A stretch of DNA of 64,000 bases from Agrypnia vestita (GCA_016648135.1 JADDOH010007979.1:62001-126000); one strand, 5' to 3'. Shown: positions 22,676 to 33,592, counted from the first letter of the stretch. The notes: generated by a model not told the origin, from the letters alone. Numbers and translations are program-made.

Positions 22676-23045
22676 CTATGGTGGGGGTAATTGAGAAAGG
22701 GACGCCGGAATGGGGAATACGTCAAGTAACCGTCTATTTATAAAATGTATCTGGTTGTTAATTATGTTGGATTTAGTATTCAGGATTTTTTTTATTTCTA
22801 GTATGTCTAAGTTATCTAATCTAAGGCCCCTATTATTTACGTGTAGAATCTCAATACCGTTGTCCCTTTTAAACGTGTGGCCTGTTTCTAAAAGATGGCT
22901 GGCGAATTCAGAAAAGTTTTCTTATTGAGACACCTAATGTGTTTTTTCACTCTAGCATTAAAATTACGAGCCGTTTTAATCGAAAACATTTTTTCAATAT
23001 TCAGGCCGTAACTTCTTGCAGGTGAACTATTAAATTCTTTACATC
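22676..23045 (-). pseudogene. Penelope-like element GIY-YIG endonuclease relic
   Basis: This is the C-terminal endonuclease end of a Penelope-like retroelement, which nicks target DNA for reverse transcription. The first segment on the minus strand contains KTARNFNARVKKHIRCLNKK, the conserved R-x-F-x-x-R-V-K-x-H block after the YIG motif. After a one-base frameshift near 22913 the frame continues SEFASHLLETGHTFKRDNG, then IEILHVNNRGLRLDNLDILE and IINNQIHFINRRLLDVF, ending at 22676. The block AxHLxxTGH and the LNxLExxEI-like segment are standard for PLE GIY-YIG domains. The GIY and YIG tyrosine motifs themselves are not readable. No RT domain is left upstream. Confidence 0.75.
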
Positions 23046-23049
23046 GTCC

Positions 23050-23475
23050 GAGATTGTAATCGTTTGATATCCGCCATAAATAAGTCGAGGCCGCGGTGTA
23101 AATCAAACACTCCGATGAAATTCGATTAGGGACCCATCTCAAAAATTCCCCATCCCCCAACCCCCCACAGCCAGGCTCGACCTTTTAATCCAATAATAGT
23201 GGCTAAACTTATTCCGCCAAATATTGCCTCTGTCCACAATGTCACGGACAGGGTTGCGACAAGGTTGTGGGATTTATCTTAGTACAATTTTAAAATTCTT
23301 TTATGGTTTTTAAATTAACCAAGATAGCAAGCCAACATGCTCTTGACAAGAGTTGTACTTTATAAATGTTAATAAATAATCGATGAAAGAAATTTTTGTT
23401 CCCGTTTTTTTCTATAAATATTTGTGAGGAAACTTTTGTCTTTATAACCTCTAGATCATAGAATCATTGTTGTTA
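23050..23475. other. Unrecognised stretch
   Basis: The minus-strand frame continues to 23160 with MGDGEFLRWVPNRISSEC, not recognisable as PLE. A slightly GC-richer piece surrounds 23080-23260. Confidence 0.35.
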
Positions 23476-23479
23476 AATG

Positions 23480-23660
23480 AATTTATTTATTTATATATAT
23501 AACCTCAGTTACAAATACACTCTTTTACATTAGCTTATAACTCCCCGCTAGGTTAAACCTGTTCTAGGGCAGTTATTGTGTATTATTTTATGTATTAGAG
23601 GCATGTCACGTTATATAATTTTGAGTACAAAAATACATTCATACAATAAAAAGAAAACGT
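23480..23660 (-). mobile_element. Probable non-LTR 3' end
   Basis: On the minus strand the stretch ends TATATATATAAATAAATAAA after GTTTAACCTAGCGGGGAGTT, looking like a 3' UTR with an AAATA-type tail. No coding is left. Confidence 0.3.
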
Positions 23661-23895
23661 TTTACTCCCCATAAAAGAGCCGACGCTCGTACTTATGGGA
23701 GGAGTAAATCACATCATGTTATGTCATTAATATTAAAATTATAATAACAAGGTTTTAAGAATATCAAGAAAATATTATAATTAACAATTTAATATTTTAT
23801 TAATGTAATACAATACTAAATAAAACAATAGAAAAGAAATATACATATAAAAAAATATTTAAAAAATAAAGAAATACATAAAATTGAAAAATTTA
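23661..23895. other. AT-rich stretch, nothing recognised
   Basis: Nothing recognised. Confidence 0.35.
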
Positions 23896-23899
23896 GCAG

Positions 23900-24045
23900 G
23901 TTGTCGGTGTTTTGGTTATGACGCTCACCTAATGATTGGTGGTCGGTGGTTCGAGTCCCATTCCAGTATACCAGCAAGTTAGTCCTATTTTTATTTAGCC
24001 CCCGACCCCACTAGGACAAGGGGATGAAAATGAATATGAAGCAGT
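23900..24045 (+). mobile_element. SINE head joined to another element's 3' end
   Basis: The tRNA-like head GGTTATGACGCTCACC and GGTGGTTCGAGTCCCATTC is followed by the SINE A block CAGCAAGTTAGTCCTATTTT. It then runs straight into GCCCCCGACCCCACTAGGAC and AAGGGGATGAAAATGA, which is the 3' end of the non-LTR tail found at 52020-52073. The joint looks like a chimera or a borrowed LINE tail. Confidence 0.55.
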
Positions 24046-24455
24046 TAATGAATTATTTTATTTTTGCTATTGTTAGAATTAAAAAATAATAAAAGAAAGA
24101 TAGAATTATGAAGTTCCTACATTTTTTACTAAACGGAAGATGTTTGGCACACCCCTGCACTGGTACACTGGCTGTGATCTATGCGGGCACTAAACACTTT
24201 CACTCAAAAATTCTCATCTGAATAATACAAGGGTAGCTTTTGGCTTGACAACTATGATGGCTATCGGAACAGAAACGGGGGTTGGCTAGGTGAAAAGCGA
24301 CAGGGAAATATTTATTGATAAAATACGATTTTTTAAATATTTATTTGAAGAAAAAACGAACATTTACTGAATAATAAATTTGTTACAATTTTTCACTTTT
24401 AAACAGCTCTTAGATAAAAAAAATATGTTCATTTTTTGTGTTGATATTACGGAGT
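24046..24455. other. Unrecognised stretch
   Basis: Nothing recognised. Confidence 0.35.
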
Positions 24456-24458
24456 TTT

Positions 24459-24503
24459 AGTCTACCGGTTTCGAGACGTGCCTGTATTTTCGTCAGAACA
24501 ACC
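24459..24503 (-). ncRNA. Hammerhead-like motif
   Basis: Minus strand: CTGACGA core, a loosely paired stretch, then GAAACCGGTAGAC as at 22571. GAC can pair with GTT before the core (one G-U pair). Same subgroup as the PLE-linked motif. Confidence 0.45.
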
Positions 24504-24779
24504 ACTAAACTAGCATGTAAATATTTTTCACTAATTATGCATTTTTATCAATTGTTGCGCAGTATGATCAATAATCACAGACTTTAAAACAATGCTTGTA
24601 AGTTTCTGAAAATTACCTAAGACAGCATTAACATAAATTGTTTTCATTTCCATACACAGAACCAACCTGCCGATGGTTATGCCTGTTGAAAGAGCTATTG
24701 CTATGTTGAACAATATCTTTTCGAATATTGACGTCTCCATCTCCCGAAGGGATTTTTTTCAAATCCGCCAGAGGATTTC

Positions 24780-25456
24780 CAACAAATTTGAAAAGAGTTT
24801 TTATATATACACCAAACTAGAAAATGTTGACTGTATTCGAGACTTAGGGGTATTATTCGACTCGAAACTTACTTTTACTAATCATATTAATGCGATAACT
24901 TGTAAGTCTCTAAAATTGCTGGGATTTATTTTAAGGACATCACGCCCATTTCAATCAATTGAAAGTATTAAAATGTTATACATGTCTCTTGTCCGGAGCC
25001 AATTAGAATATTGCTCATCAGTTTGGTCTCCATATTATAATGGGCATATAGACAGTATTGAGCGTGTCCAACGCAAATTTCTCAAATACATTAACTACAA
25101 GTTAAGCATACCAATACAAAACATAGAATACAATTACATATTGAGAGACTAAATTACTCACATTATATGATAGAAGAAAAATTTATGATATAGTTCTTCT
25201 TTACAAAATTGTAAACAATATGTTGGACAGCCCTGACCTTGTAGCATGTATCGACTATAATATCCCTTCCACACATAGAACTCGACAAATTGTCACATTC
25301 CATCGCAACAATTGCAATACTAACTATCAATCAAATTCTGTGATACACAGAATATTGGGAACTTGTAATGAATATGGTTGCATGATTGACATTTTCGTCG
25401 ACAGTCTGGAGAAAGTAAAGTTCACACTTAAAGAGGCAATACTGCTTCGTTACTGA
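24780..25456 (+). pseudogene. Reverse transcriptase thumb and C-terminus
   Basis: The frame beginning at 24673 becomes recognisable at about 24800: ENVDCIRDLGVLFDSKLTF, then SRPFQSIESIKMLYMSLVRS, then LEYCSSVWSPY and IERVQRKFLKYI. These are the standard 'DLGVxFDxxLxF' and 'YxxLVRSxLEYxxxVW' blocks that follow the RT catalytic core in CR1/Jockey-type elements. A stop at 25152 is bypassed by one frameshift, after which LYDRRKIYDIVLLYKIVNNM, VTFHRNNCNT and IDIFVDSLEKVKF continue to 25456. The catalytic YxDD core is absent. It is the best preserved coding stretch in the window, and it is not functional. Confidence 0.85.
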
Positions 25457-25820
25457 CTTCAGCTGTTAATATGTAATGGTGGGTAATATATATTTTTCGT
25501 ACACATTGCCGCTTTGTACTTTATATTTTTAATTTTTGTACTCATGTTTTGGTGCTATTCCTGGTACTTTTAATAATTTGCTACTTGTAATTTATATTGT
25601 TTAATGTATGTTCTTTTTAATTTTATGATATATTTTTTTATGTAAAAGCCTATACGCATTGCTGCTCGTTACCTACTCTACATTTTTAATTTTTATACTC
25701 ATGATTTGGTGCTATTCCTGAAACTTTTAATGTATGTGCTTTCTGAAATTTATTTTATACTCTTTATGTAAAAGCCTAATGGGCGTAAACAAATAAATAA
25801 ATAAATAAATAAATAAATAT
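24780..25820 (+). mobile_element. 5'-truncated CR1/Jockey-like non-LTR retrotransposon
   Basis: The element comprises the RT C-terminal coding relic, a 3' UTR and an (AAATA)n tail at about 25790-25820. The 3' UTR holds an internal duplication: TTTGGTGCTATTCCTG and TATGTAAAAGCCTA each occur twice (about 25545/25705 and 25640/25763). Coding begins within the RT thumb, so most of the element was never copied or was lost. Confidence 0.75.
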
Positions 25821-25824
25821 ATAT

Positions 25825-26160
25825 AGTATAAGAGAATTGATTCGCATTAAATATAAGCTTCTTATACGAGGGATATTTTTTAAGAGGTATACAACTTCAA
25901 AATGAATCAAAACTCATAAAAATTATTAATATTCATGGTATTAGCTAAATGGGAAATACCATTGTCGTGCCATTGGTATTTAAAAATGATTACGATAGCA
26001 CAATTTTCAAAATAAATTTCAGAAAACGTCCAACATATATGAATCGAAATGAATGATTATGAGTAACCAATTTTACCTCAATGAATTGATATCTTTACTT
26101 TCATATTTTATTAGTACAAAATTAAAGTTAATAATAAATGATTATAATTTTAAATAATAT
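25825..26160. other. AT-rich stretch, nothing recognised
   Basis: Nothing recognised. Confidence 0.4.
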
Positions 26161-26163
26161 AAT

Positions 26164-26290
26164 ACACCCTTTTTTGCTGTTACTGAATTACAGAGTACAC
26201 GTGATTAGTATCCAGAATAAAAAAGCACTGAACAATACATTCCACTTTACAAGTTGTATGAAAGCATCCCCCGCACACACTCCGACGTAG
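26164..26290. repeat. Two-copy dispersed repeat, copy 1
   Basis: Matches 33795-33922 over about 120 bp with blocks CTTTTTTGCTGTTA, ACACGTGATTA, TGAACAATACATTC and ACTTTACAAGTTGT. No coding; class unknown. Confidence 0.7.
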
Positions 26291-26600
26291 AGGGCTATAG
26301 GGGATGGGGAGGGGAGGGACATTTACAAGACTGGACGCTGGTCCATGTGATACATTAATGTCCGGCCCTTTTCCTTGAAAAGCTCTGGGTACAAAAAGCT
26401 TTTCACACAATTTCCCTAGCAAACACGCGCCCGACGGGGAGTGATGTAAGCAAAACATGCAATGTCCGAGATGTTGTTGTCTTATGTAAATATTTAGGCT
26501 GCGGAGGCTGCGAAGGGTGCCGAATTCAGGGTGCCCTACCATCCATCTATTTCACTTGCTCCAGCCGTGAATGTTAGGTAAGGTTGCAGTCCCGACCTAC
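26291..26600. other. GC-richer unique island
   Basis: Contains GGGGATGGGGAGGGGAGGG and an ORF of 120 codons on the minus strand (26180-26542) that starts within the island and ends in the repeat. No domain was recognised and half the ORF is repeat, so it is not called a gene. Confidence 0.3.
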
Positions 26601-26667
26601 GTATTGGAGGTGTATTACAATAGTTTTGTTGCTGAACTACAGTTAATTAGTTCATTTCACTAGAAGT

Positions 26668-26969
26668 GTTAATGTTATCTTCTTCTTCTTCTTCTACCCC
26701 TTATCCTGTTGGGTCGGGGTCCCTGCACAGCAAAGGAGGTTCCAACACTTCGTATCTCGGGCTTCGCTCTTCACCTCAGCCCAATTTAGTTACAACCTCG
26801 CTTCGCAACAGTCCTCCAAATGTTTCCGCCAGCTCCTCCTAGGACGGCCCCTTGATCTTCTGCCTTCTGGTCTTGCCTGGAATATCCGCTTTGGGAATCT
26901 ATCTGCCGGCATCCGAAGATATGTCACAGCCATCGTAACTGTGATTTCTCGATAAATATTAAAGTTATC
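26668..26969 (-). pseudogene. Non-LTR tail with target-site duplication
   Basis: Minus strand reads about 60 codons open: TYLRMPADRFPKRIFQARPE, then RRSRGRPRRSWRKHLEDC, a stop, then LNWAEVKSEARDTKCWNLLC and PTQQDKG plus a stop and an (AAG)n tail. The GRPRRSW motif places it in the C-terminal tail of an insect non-LTR element. Flanks TTAATGTTATC and TTAAAGTTATC form an 11 bp duplication with one mismatch. It is 5'-truncated and dead. Confidence 0.75.
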
Positions 26970-26984
26970 AAACGTAATAATTTA

Positions 26985-27046
26985 GATATCTTACGTCTGT
27001 CTGTCTGTCCGTCCGTCCATCCGTGACTTTGTATAACGTCCAGACT
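26985..27046 (+). repeat. Dispersed GTCTGTC fragment
   Basis: GTCTGTCTGTCTGTCCGTCC followed by a piece like TATAACGTCC recurs, inverted, at 4622-4680 and 35880-35945. Confidence 0.45.
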
Positions 27047-27047
27047 T

Positions 27048-27178
27048 GAGTAGCTTGTTGTTCTTGTAGTTAGGACTCTCGCTTCGTGATCCAAAAGTTA
27101 CGGTTTCGAACCTCACTCCAGGCCAGCAAGATGTGACACACATTCCGTGTTCGCATCTCTATATAAAAAAAATCTTTT
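27048..27178 (+). mobile_element. SINE A copy
   Basis: Head GTAGCTTGTTGTTCTTGTAG and GGTTTCGAACCTCACTCCAG carry box-A and box-B-like sequence, and the 3' end is GTGTTCGCATCTCTATATAA with an A-rich tail. Part of the body (the CATAGCACAAGCG block) is missing compared with 52862. Confidence 0.7.
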
Positions 27179-27419
27179 GAATTCACAGCTAAAAAACCAA
27201 AGTAAACGACCGGAGATGGGGCTCGAACCCCGGGCCAGCAAACCCGAACCGAACGCTCAACGCATGTTGCTAAAGCTGCCTCTCCGCAGAACGCCAAAAA
27301 CATACTATAAATATACACTAGGACTTAGCAAAGACCCGAACCAGTGTTCCGTCATTTTTAACAAGTTACAGCTAGTTCAAATTATAAAACCCTTAAAGTT
27401 GCGCTACAGTTCAGTGTGT

Positions 27420-27840
27420 TAAAAAGTCTTACTCTTTGGTCATCCGAGAAGTGAAACTAAATCGCGCGTGAACATGGCTGATTAGGCGCCCTCGAACGCG
27501 CGGGTATTTATTTAGGCAGCTTCCCCGAAGCTCTGCAGGGGCAAGGGCGGCGGCGGGGGGCGAAAAGCTTCTCATTGTCCCGCCGCGGTCCGAGCTTTCG
27601 CCAAAGCACGGCAGCGCTGAACTAATTTGAATCTTTCGAAGCATGTATCTGGAGCATGTTGGGCCGGGCTTCCAGAGTACGTAACATTGTGTTTCGGTAA
27701 CGCGTCCGTGTTTGTCGGATTCGTAACACTTTGGGAGCCTGTCGACGATGTTTGGGAAACATTACACTCCGGGTTGAGTAATGTTTCAGTGACATTTAAT
27801 TTAACGTCTGCTTGGTAATTTGGAGAGGCCTTGACCTCGG
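27420..27840. other. GC-rich unique island
   Basis: The most GC-rich piece in the window, with GGGGCAAGGGCGGCGGCGGG near 27540. ORFs on both strands are open but have no known domain. A CpG-like promoter or enhancer would fit; no splice or start signal ties it to a gene. Confidence 0.35.
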
Positions 27841-28245
27841 GCGTTTGTTTTACGGTCTAGAAATTTGGCAAATTAAAACTTTTGCTAGTTTGATAATACA
27901 ATACGGCGCCGTTTTTCCATTACCCAAATTGAGTTTTTATTAAGTTAAGCATAACTAGTACAGATACAAACATTAGACAAGCAACGTCATTTACTTATTA
28001 AATAAATGTTTGAATTACTATTCACTTAAAAATCGGTTATTTTTGTTTGCTTTTAACTTGATTATTTTTTATTCGATTTGTCACGGTGATCGTCATCCCG
28101 AAAATGAAATAAAAATGATTTTTTTATTTTTTTATTTCGCATAACTAACTGCTCGGCAAAAAATATTAGGGCGCTCGTTTTTGATTTTTGCTAAATTTTC
28201 TAAATTTGAAAACTGGTATTTGATAAGCGGGTTTTGAACCCTAGA
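27841..28245. other. AT-rich stretch, nothing recognised
   Basis: Nothing recognised. Confidence 0.35.
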
Positions 28246-28247
28246 AA

Positions 28248-28460
28248 CAACTATCCTAATAAAAATAATTTCATATTATGTCTGTCCGTAACTCCCTATA
28301 ACGCCGATAAAAGAAAAAAATACTTTGTTTTTTTTTTATAAATACACTACCTATTAGGACCGGACAAAATTTTACAATTTCTATATCTACACCGTTTGAC
28401 AGATCTTACCCAAATTTTGCATACTTATTCTTTAAGAATGAAAAACATACAAAATTACGT
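28248..28460 (+). mobile_element. Helitron-related fragment
   Basis: CTACACCGTTTGACAGATCT followed by CAAATTTTGCATACTTATTC matches the minisatellite unit of the Helitron at 45589-46507. The start has GTCTGTCCGTAACTCCC. No 3' CTAG end was found. Confidence 0.5.
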
Positions 28461-28464
28461 TATT

Positions 28465-29620
28465 TTTCATGAATTACTTCTACTTTATATTAAAAACGTA
28501 AGGTCGTTCGGAAAAGTCTATCTGTAATATTGTTGAATCCATAAAATATTCAAAGTCCATGAAAAAGTTTATCTTCAACAATGGAAAACATTTTAACATC
28601 TCCAATTGTTTTGCGTCTTAGGGTTTATTCACAAAGCAGTAAATTTATGTAGTTCTTATTTATTTTTCAACCATATGAAACACTCTGAAATACATGGGAT
28701 TTCCTGATCATTTACTTTTGGACTGCGCACTAATGGCAACGTGCAGTTTTCCAGCGCCCTATTTTCGGTGCACCCGGTAATCCCCATCATCCTGACTTTC
28801 ACTAAATTCAAGTAATGTTTCTACAGCTTACGACTTGCTCTTTGCAAGTGTCCTCTTATCGAGGAGCAGAAGATCCGGTCCTCCTGTTGATGTTGTTTTA
28901 CGAATTCTTTCGATTAATTTATCTTACATATTTTTTTATTCACCGGGTTCATTTTGATCAATGTATCTTCATCATCTTCGTGTGATATCATATAATGTTA
29001 AAGATTGGTGAAAATTTTGCATAGTGTTGATTTATCCTGTATGAGATAAAATATCTCTGATATTAAGCCACTTGCTAAAATTTTGCAGTCAAGATAATTT
29101 ATTTTTACCTATGCCTCTACTACGTTCTACGTTTCTCTGTATAATACGTCATAATATATGATATTATCATTGTGAAAAATTTATCAAAAGTATGCAGTTT
29201 CCCTTCTTCTGATGATTTTTTAGCTATCTTAACTTATTCAGAATAAATACCTTCTTCTTAATATTGAAAATGAACAGTTTGGAAACCGTCGAAATCCAAA
29301 AGACCTTAAATCGAAATCCAAAAGACTTGTAAAAAACATCACATTCTTACAAATGTCTCCGCTTTTCAGCATTTTCCCCTTAAAAATCACACAAAAAATT
29401 ACCCCCACTGCTCTGTGACCCGTTACCCTACTCAAATAAGGTAACATTATTTTTGTATAAGTTATCAATTACACCTGATTATGAGAGGGACTGCTCCCCT
29501 TGAAACTACAGTTAAGTTAAATTAATCTCAACGTGTATGTATTAGAGCGTTCAATATACTTTAAACGTAAATAATCTTTTCTTTTTTTTCACACGGAGCA
29601 AACACATTGTGGTGAGACAT
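28465..29620. other. Unrecognised stretch
   Basis: A piece at 28730-28920 is less AT-rich and may be old coding on the minus strand, but I could not match it to a family. Confidence 0.35.
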
Positions 29621-29623
29621 AAT

Positions 29624-29769
29624 ACCTTAAAAAAAAAACTTTTTATTTTACACCACTTTATTGAGTTTAAACCAACTAGTTTTAATTAGGGTTTAGATAT
29701 TAACTAAATAATGTTTTTATTTAAACTCAATAAAGTGGTGTAAAACAAAAAGTTATTTTTTTTAAAGGT
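29624..29769. repeat. Inverted repeat, about 49 bp arms
   Basis: Arms 29624-29672 and 29720-29769 share TTTTACACCACTTTATTGAG and flanking A/T runs. CACCACTTTATT also lies beside hammerhead-like motifs at 14336 and, in altered form, 61334, so this may be a collapsed relative of those elements. Confidence 0.7.
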
Positions 29770-30024
29770 AAATAATCATGTTGCATCACAAAAAACATGC
29801 CATATAAATCAATAATACTACTCGTACATAGTTTAATAATCATAATATTTAATAATTATATATTTTACGCAATTATCCAAGTGCGTCGACATTACCAACC
29901 GCTATGGTAATAAGTTATAATGCTGAGAATGCCCGTAAATAATAACATAAACATTTATTTCATGAAAAACGATTCGCTTTCAAAAGCATAATGCGTATAG
30001 GCATTTTCCGAATATTGCCAAAAC

Positions 30025-30310
30025 AAGTCGTTACAACCAAATTAGAGACAGCACGTTACGCAAAAAGCGTGCAAACGTCCCGAACAGGCTCGCCTACAGA
30101 AGTAGGCTTCGTTATTTATGGTTATTGCTGCCATAAATTACGTTGTCTACGATTTGACGGTTATCATCAACAATTCATCCCGTAACGGGCCGTAACATAT
30201 GGCCCGCGAAGCCTTTAATTAAACAGATACAATTAGTACAGTTCGCCATTTTCAAGGCAGCATTAACTCCGGATTGCATTCCATTTGGGGAGCTTTGTAA
30301 AGGAATTACG
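30025..30310. other. GC-richer unique island
   Basis: Includes CATCCCGTAACGGGCCGTAA and TCCGGATTGCATTCCATTTG. Not repeated elsewhere in the window. Possible conserved non-coding DNA. Confidence 0.3.
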
Positions 30311-30589
30311 GGGGCCGTGCGTTGTACATTTCCAACACGCGATGATATTAAATTATTTTGAAAATGAGCAGTACAAATTGTTAACTGGTAGGATTATTAT
30401 TACGGTTGGAGCATTACAAATTAGTCAATCAACATATCAGTACTATTTTGCCGAGCACTTGATTCAGACATTTCCATAATTATCTGGAAGGATACGATGA
30501 TACGTGTTTCCTGGACTTTATATAAAATAGAATTTGGGACACTTACTGTAATAGTTCGAAAATTACTTGAAGCGATCAAAACGTGGTGG

Positions 30590-30990
30590 GTCTAAAGTCT
30601 GATAACTTTATAGTGATAGAATGATATATTTTAAATATAGAGGTATCATTACCAGCTACAAAATCTATGTATTCTAACTAATTCACGAGAATAGACTACA
30701 GATATCTCTAGCATAGTCACATATAATAAAGGAAAGATTTTAAGATTTGGAACATATATAAAACTTTAAAAAATTAGATTATGTGGAAGTTCTAACGATT
30801 GAATTGGTGAATGTTTCACTGTGTAGACTGATCACTTAAACCAGCTCATACAAGCCGCAAGCTCTAGGTCATCCATTAATAGTTTAATCTCTGTAATGCT
30901 TCTATAATTTAGCATACTTAATTCATCAATACTCTGGGGATAAAATCCACTGACTGTCCAAGAACAAACATGTAAAACATATTTTTTATT
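30590..30990 (-). mobile_element. Family A copy 3
   Basis: Minus orientation: the plus strand reads AATTGGTGAATGTTTCACTG, TGATCACTTAAACCAGCTC and finally CTGGGGATAAAATCCACTGA, the inverted terminal block. Also has GGTATCATTACCAGCTACAA shared with 56540. Confidence 0.7.
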
Positions 30991-31120
30991 TTTTTTTATT
31001 TTGGGAATCTCAACAGTATACAATTTATTATAATAATACATAACGTACTAGGTAATTCGTAGACCAATTATAGAGATCCACGGCATAAAATGTTAAATCA
31101 AGCAATAAAGAGAACATATA

Positions 31121-31570
31121 TTAAATAGAGGGATAGGAGTGGGAGATAGATAGGGAAGTGGAGTGAGGTGTATGGGATTGTGGCTGAGTGGAGTGCGTAT
31201 GTATTCTGTGCGTGACGTTGTATACAGATATGGGGGTATGTGTAAAGAGTGATGAGAGTTTGGCTGTGGTGTGTGTATGATGATGGTCGGTCTCAGTTAA
31301 TCCGGTGAAGATATAGTAATATAATATAAGCGGTTTAAATACGATTTTTAAGAGCTGAGATGTTGGTATTAAATATATCAATGTCATTGAAGTGGTCATT
31401 GTATGCTTTGCATGTTCGCTGGATGAATGAGTTCTGTGCATAAGAGGTTCTGCTTATGGGTACATGGAAGAGCACGGATTGTCGGGTTCGCCTTGATGGA
31501 GCGTGGAGAGAAACCAGCTCGAATTGGCTGGGACAGTCAATATGTCCCTGAATATCATTAAATAATTATA
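31121..31570 (-). pseudogene. Truncated non-LTR reverse transcriptase C-terminus
   Basis: Minus strand from about 31565 reads NDIQGHIDCPSQFELVSLH, APSRRTRQSVLFHVPISRTS, YAQNSFIQRTCKAYND and IDIFNTNISALKNRI, then a stop. 'IDCPxLL', 'RTSYAxNSFIxR' and 'DIF' blocks are characteristic of the last part of CR1/Jockey-type RT proteins. After the stop comes a C/A-rich 3' region. The 106-codon ORF at 31121-31441 in another frame is a low-complexity shadow of it. Confidence 0.75.
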
Positions 31571-32635
31571 ATTACAGCTACGATGGCTTCAACCATTGAA
31601 AAATTTTCGATGTATTTTTAAATTGTTTAATAATTGTATACTCAGCGCCTTAAATGAACCGTTAAAACATCAAGGAAATATTTTTCTTTTATTTTGTATG
31701 AATCTTTGAGATTCGTGGTAAAGGCAAAAAGCTAAAGATAATCTCTCCGCATTTAAAAACATATTCCAAACAAAGCGTTTCATTTACGTACAGAAGAGAA
31801 GCAAATACACATTTACAATGAAAAAAGTCCTTGCGTCAGCGATCCTTTATAGGAGAAAACAAATTTTACACTTGACCCGGTTTCCTTTATCCGGTTTCTT
31901 ATACCTTTTTGTTTTAAATCGTACTACGCTCAAAGGAAAGCCGTTCGCAGCACACATCAAAACCAGTTTCGTTAAACTAACTTCACATACAAAACGGTTA
32001 TTGGCAAAGTTAAGACGCAAATAAAAGTGCGCACGTTCAGCGGGTTGTGAACGCGCTCTTCATAAAGAGCACAAAGTTGAGAACGATAATATTAAGGTAT
32101 CAAAAATATTTCCGATGAAATTGTATCGCTTTTTACCAGCTTCGCCTGAATTCCAAACAAAACTGTATTAAGACAAATTAAAGAAGTTGTAACGTAACCC
32201 GTCTGAACACCTAAAGCTAAATACCTAACTATAAAGTTTAATAATATATAAGTTTACGAAAGCCCAAAGCTTGAGACTTTAAGCTACCGAATTGAGCTTT
32301 ATTACGACTTTTGTGACTTTTAAGCACACGCTTTATGCTTTAAGCTACTAGATGAAAACTTAAGTCGAACTTAGAACTTCGGAAGTATATTTACATGAAA
32401 GCTAATATTTTTTTTTTTTTTGTTAAGAATTTATATTTTCAAAATTGGCCAGATCCGCTGCTAACGGCCGCGTCTTGTGATTCGTCCGATTCAGTTAAAA
32501 TAAAGGTAAAGCACGCGTCACACGCGCGGCATATCTCTACGTTTCACGAACAATACAGGCTCGTCCGCACCTACTTACCTGGAAAACATATAATCACATA
32601 ATTTAACGGGTTGTGAAGCTTCTCTTTATTATGAG
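31571..32635. other. Unrecognised stretch
   Basis: ORFs at 31818-32024 and 32395-32601 show no domain. Composition is mixed and it appears low-copy. Confidence 0.35.
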
Positions 32636-32639
32636 CTTT

Positions 32640-32900
32640 TAGCAGATAGATATTTTCGTATAATTTTTCAGCAATGTCTATTTGAATAGGCCAATATCGT
32701 TACAAAGTCTCACGGGAACGGAGATATATTTATATGGAAAACGTGTATGGAAGAGTCATACAGAGCTAATGATCTGTATGAGCTGGCTTGAGTTATCACT
32801 TTACACGATGAAACGTTCACCAATTTTACCAACATGCATTCTGAAGACAAAATCCAGTAACTGTACTCTATGAACATACATATAAAATACTCTTTAAATG
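32640..32900 (+). mobile_element. Family A copy 4
   Basis: Blocks AAAGTCTCACGGGAACGGAG, CTGTATGAGCTGGCTTGAGT and AACGTTCACCAATTTTACC are followed by an inverted terminal block (AAATCCAGTAACTGTACTC), so both ends are present and inverted. Confidence 0.7.
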
Positions 32901-33480
32901 ATTTTATTGTTTCTTTAATTTTTTCAATATTTTTATCAAGAAATAAATTAGGTGCCACAGGGATATGAGCCCGGGATCTTTATTTTGCCAAAGGGCTCGT
33001 CTCCAAGCGGAGTTATTCATTCTCATCATCATTCATCATTCTGGTTACTATTAATCCATCTGAAACAATTAAATATTTAGTCACAAGATTCTAGGAGTAT
33101 AAGTAACTGCACATAATCGAGGATATGCCAACACTCTGGACGATTAATAATAAATTGGAATTACTTAAAAACGGATAGAACACATGGAGAAAAGAATTCG
33201 TATAGATTAATTAGCAGCCGATTTGAGCAGATAGTCTAGTTTGACAGCAGACAAAAAGCATAGATAAGCTAACAGCTGAGTGCTGGCGAAGCCATAGAAA
33301 CAGCGAGAAACTAGCAAGCATAGATAGCCAGCGAATAAACTGTATCGGAGTACCTACATGTGGTACATTCTAGAGTGCAAAGTTTGTGCGAATTACGAAA
33401 AAGTGATTCAATTAACTTTATAAATACAAGTTTAATTATTTTTTTTAATCCGGGATATAAAAGTAAATCAGTGACAATAT
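32901..33480. other. Unrecognised stretch with possible LTR-like piece
   Basis: 33220-33430 is richer in G and C, with repeated AGCGAGAAACTAGCAAGC-type words and an AAAAAGTGATTCAATTAAC run like an LTR 3' end. No pair found. Confidence 0.25.
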
Positions 33481-33481
33481 G

Positions 33482-33592
33482 GTGTTGACACTTGGCTAGT
33501 GATCGAGTTGGTCGGGGGTTCGATCTATGTTCGAATTAAATTCTATTTTCATAGCACAAGCGTTTTTTTAGTTTGAAAATAGTAAAAATTTA
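33482..33592 (+). mobile_element. SINE A copy with a third head type
   Basis: The head GGTGTTGACACTTGGCTAGT and GGTCGGGGGTTCGATC differs from other copies, yet it is followed by TTCTATTTTCATAGCACAAG and the TTAGTTTGAAAATAGTAA block of SINE A. Confidence 0.6.

Noticed and set aside
26180..26542. 120-codon minus-strand ORF as a host gene
   Set aside because: Its end falls inside a dispersed repeat and no domain is visible.
31121..31441. 106-codon minus-strand ORF rich in His, Thr and Ser as a gene
   Set aside because: It is the wrong frame over a reverse transcriptase tail and its C/A-rich 3' region.
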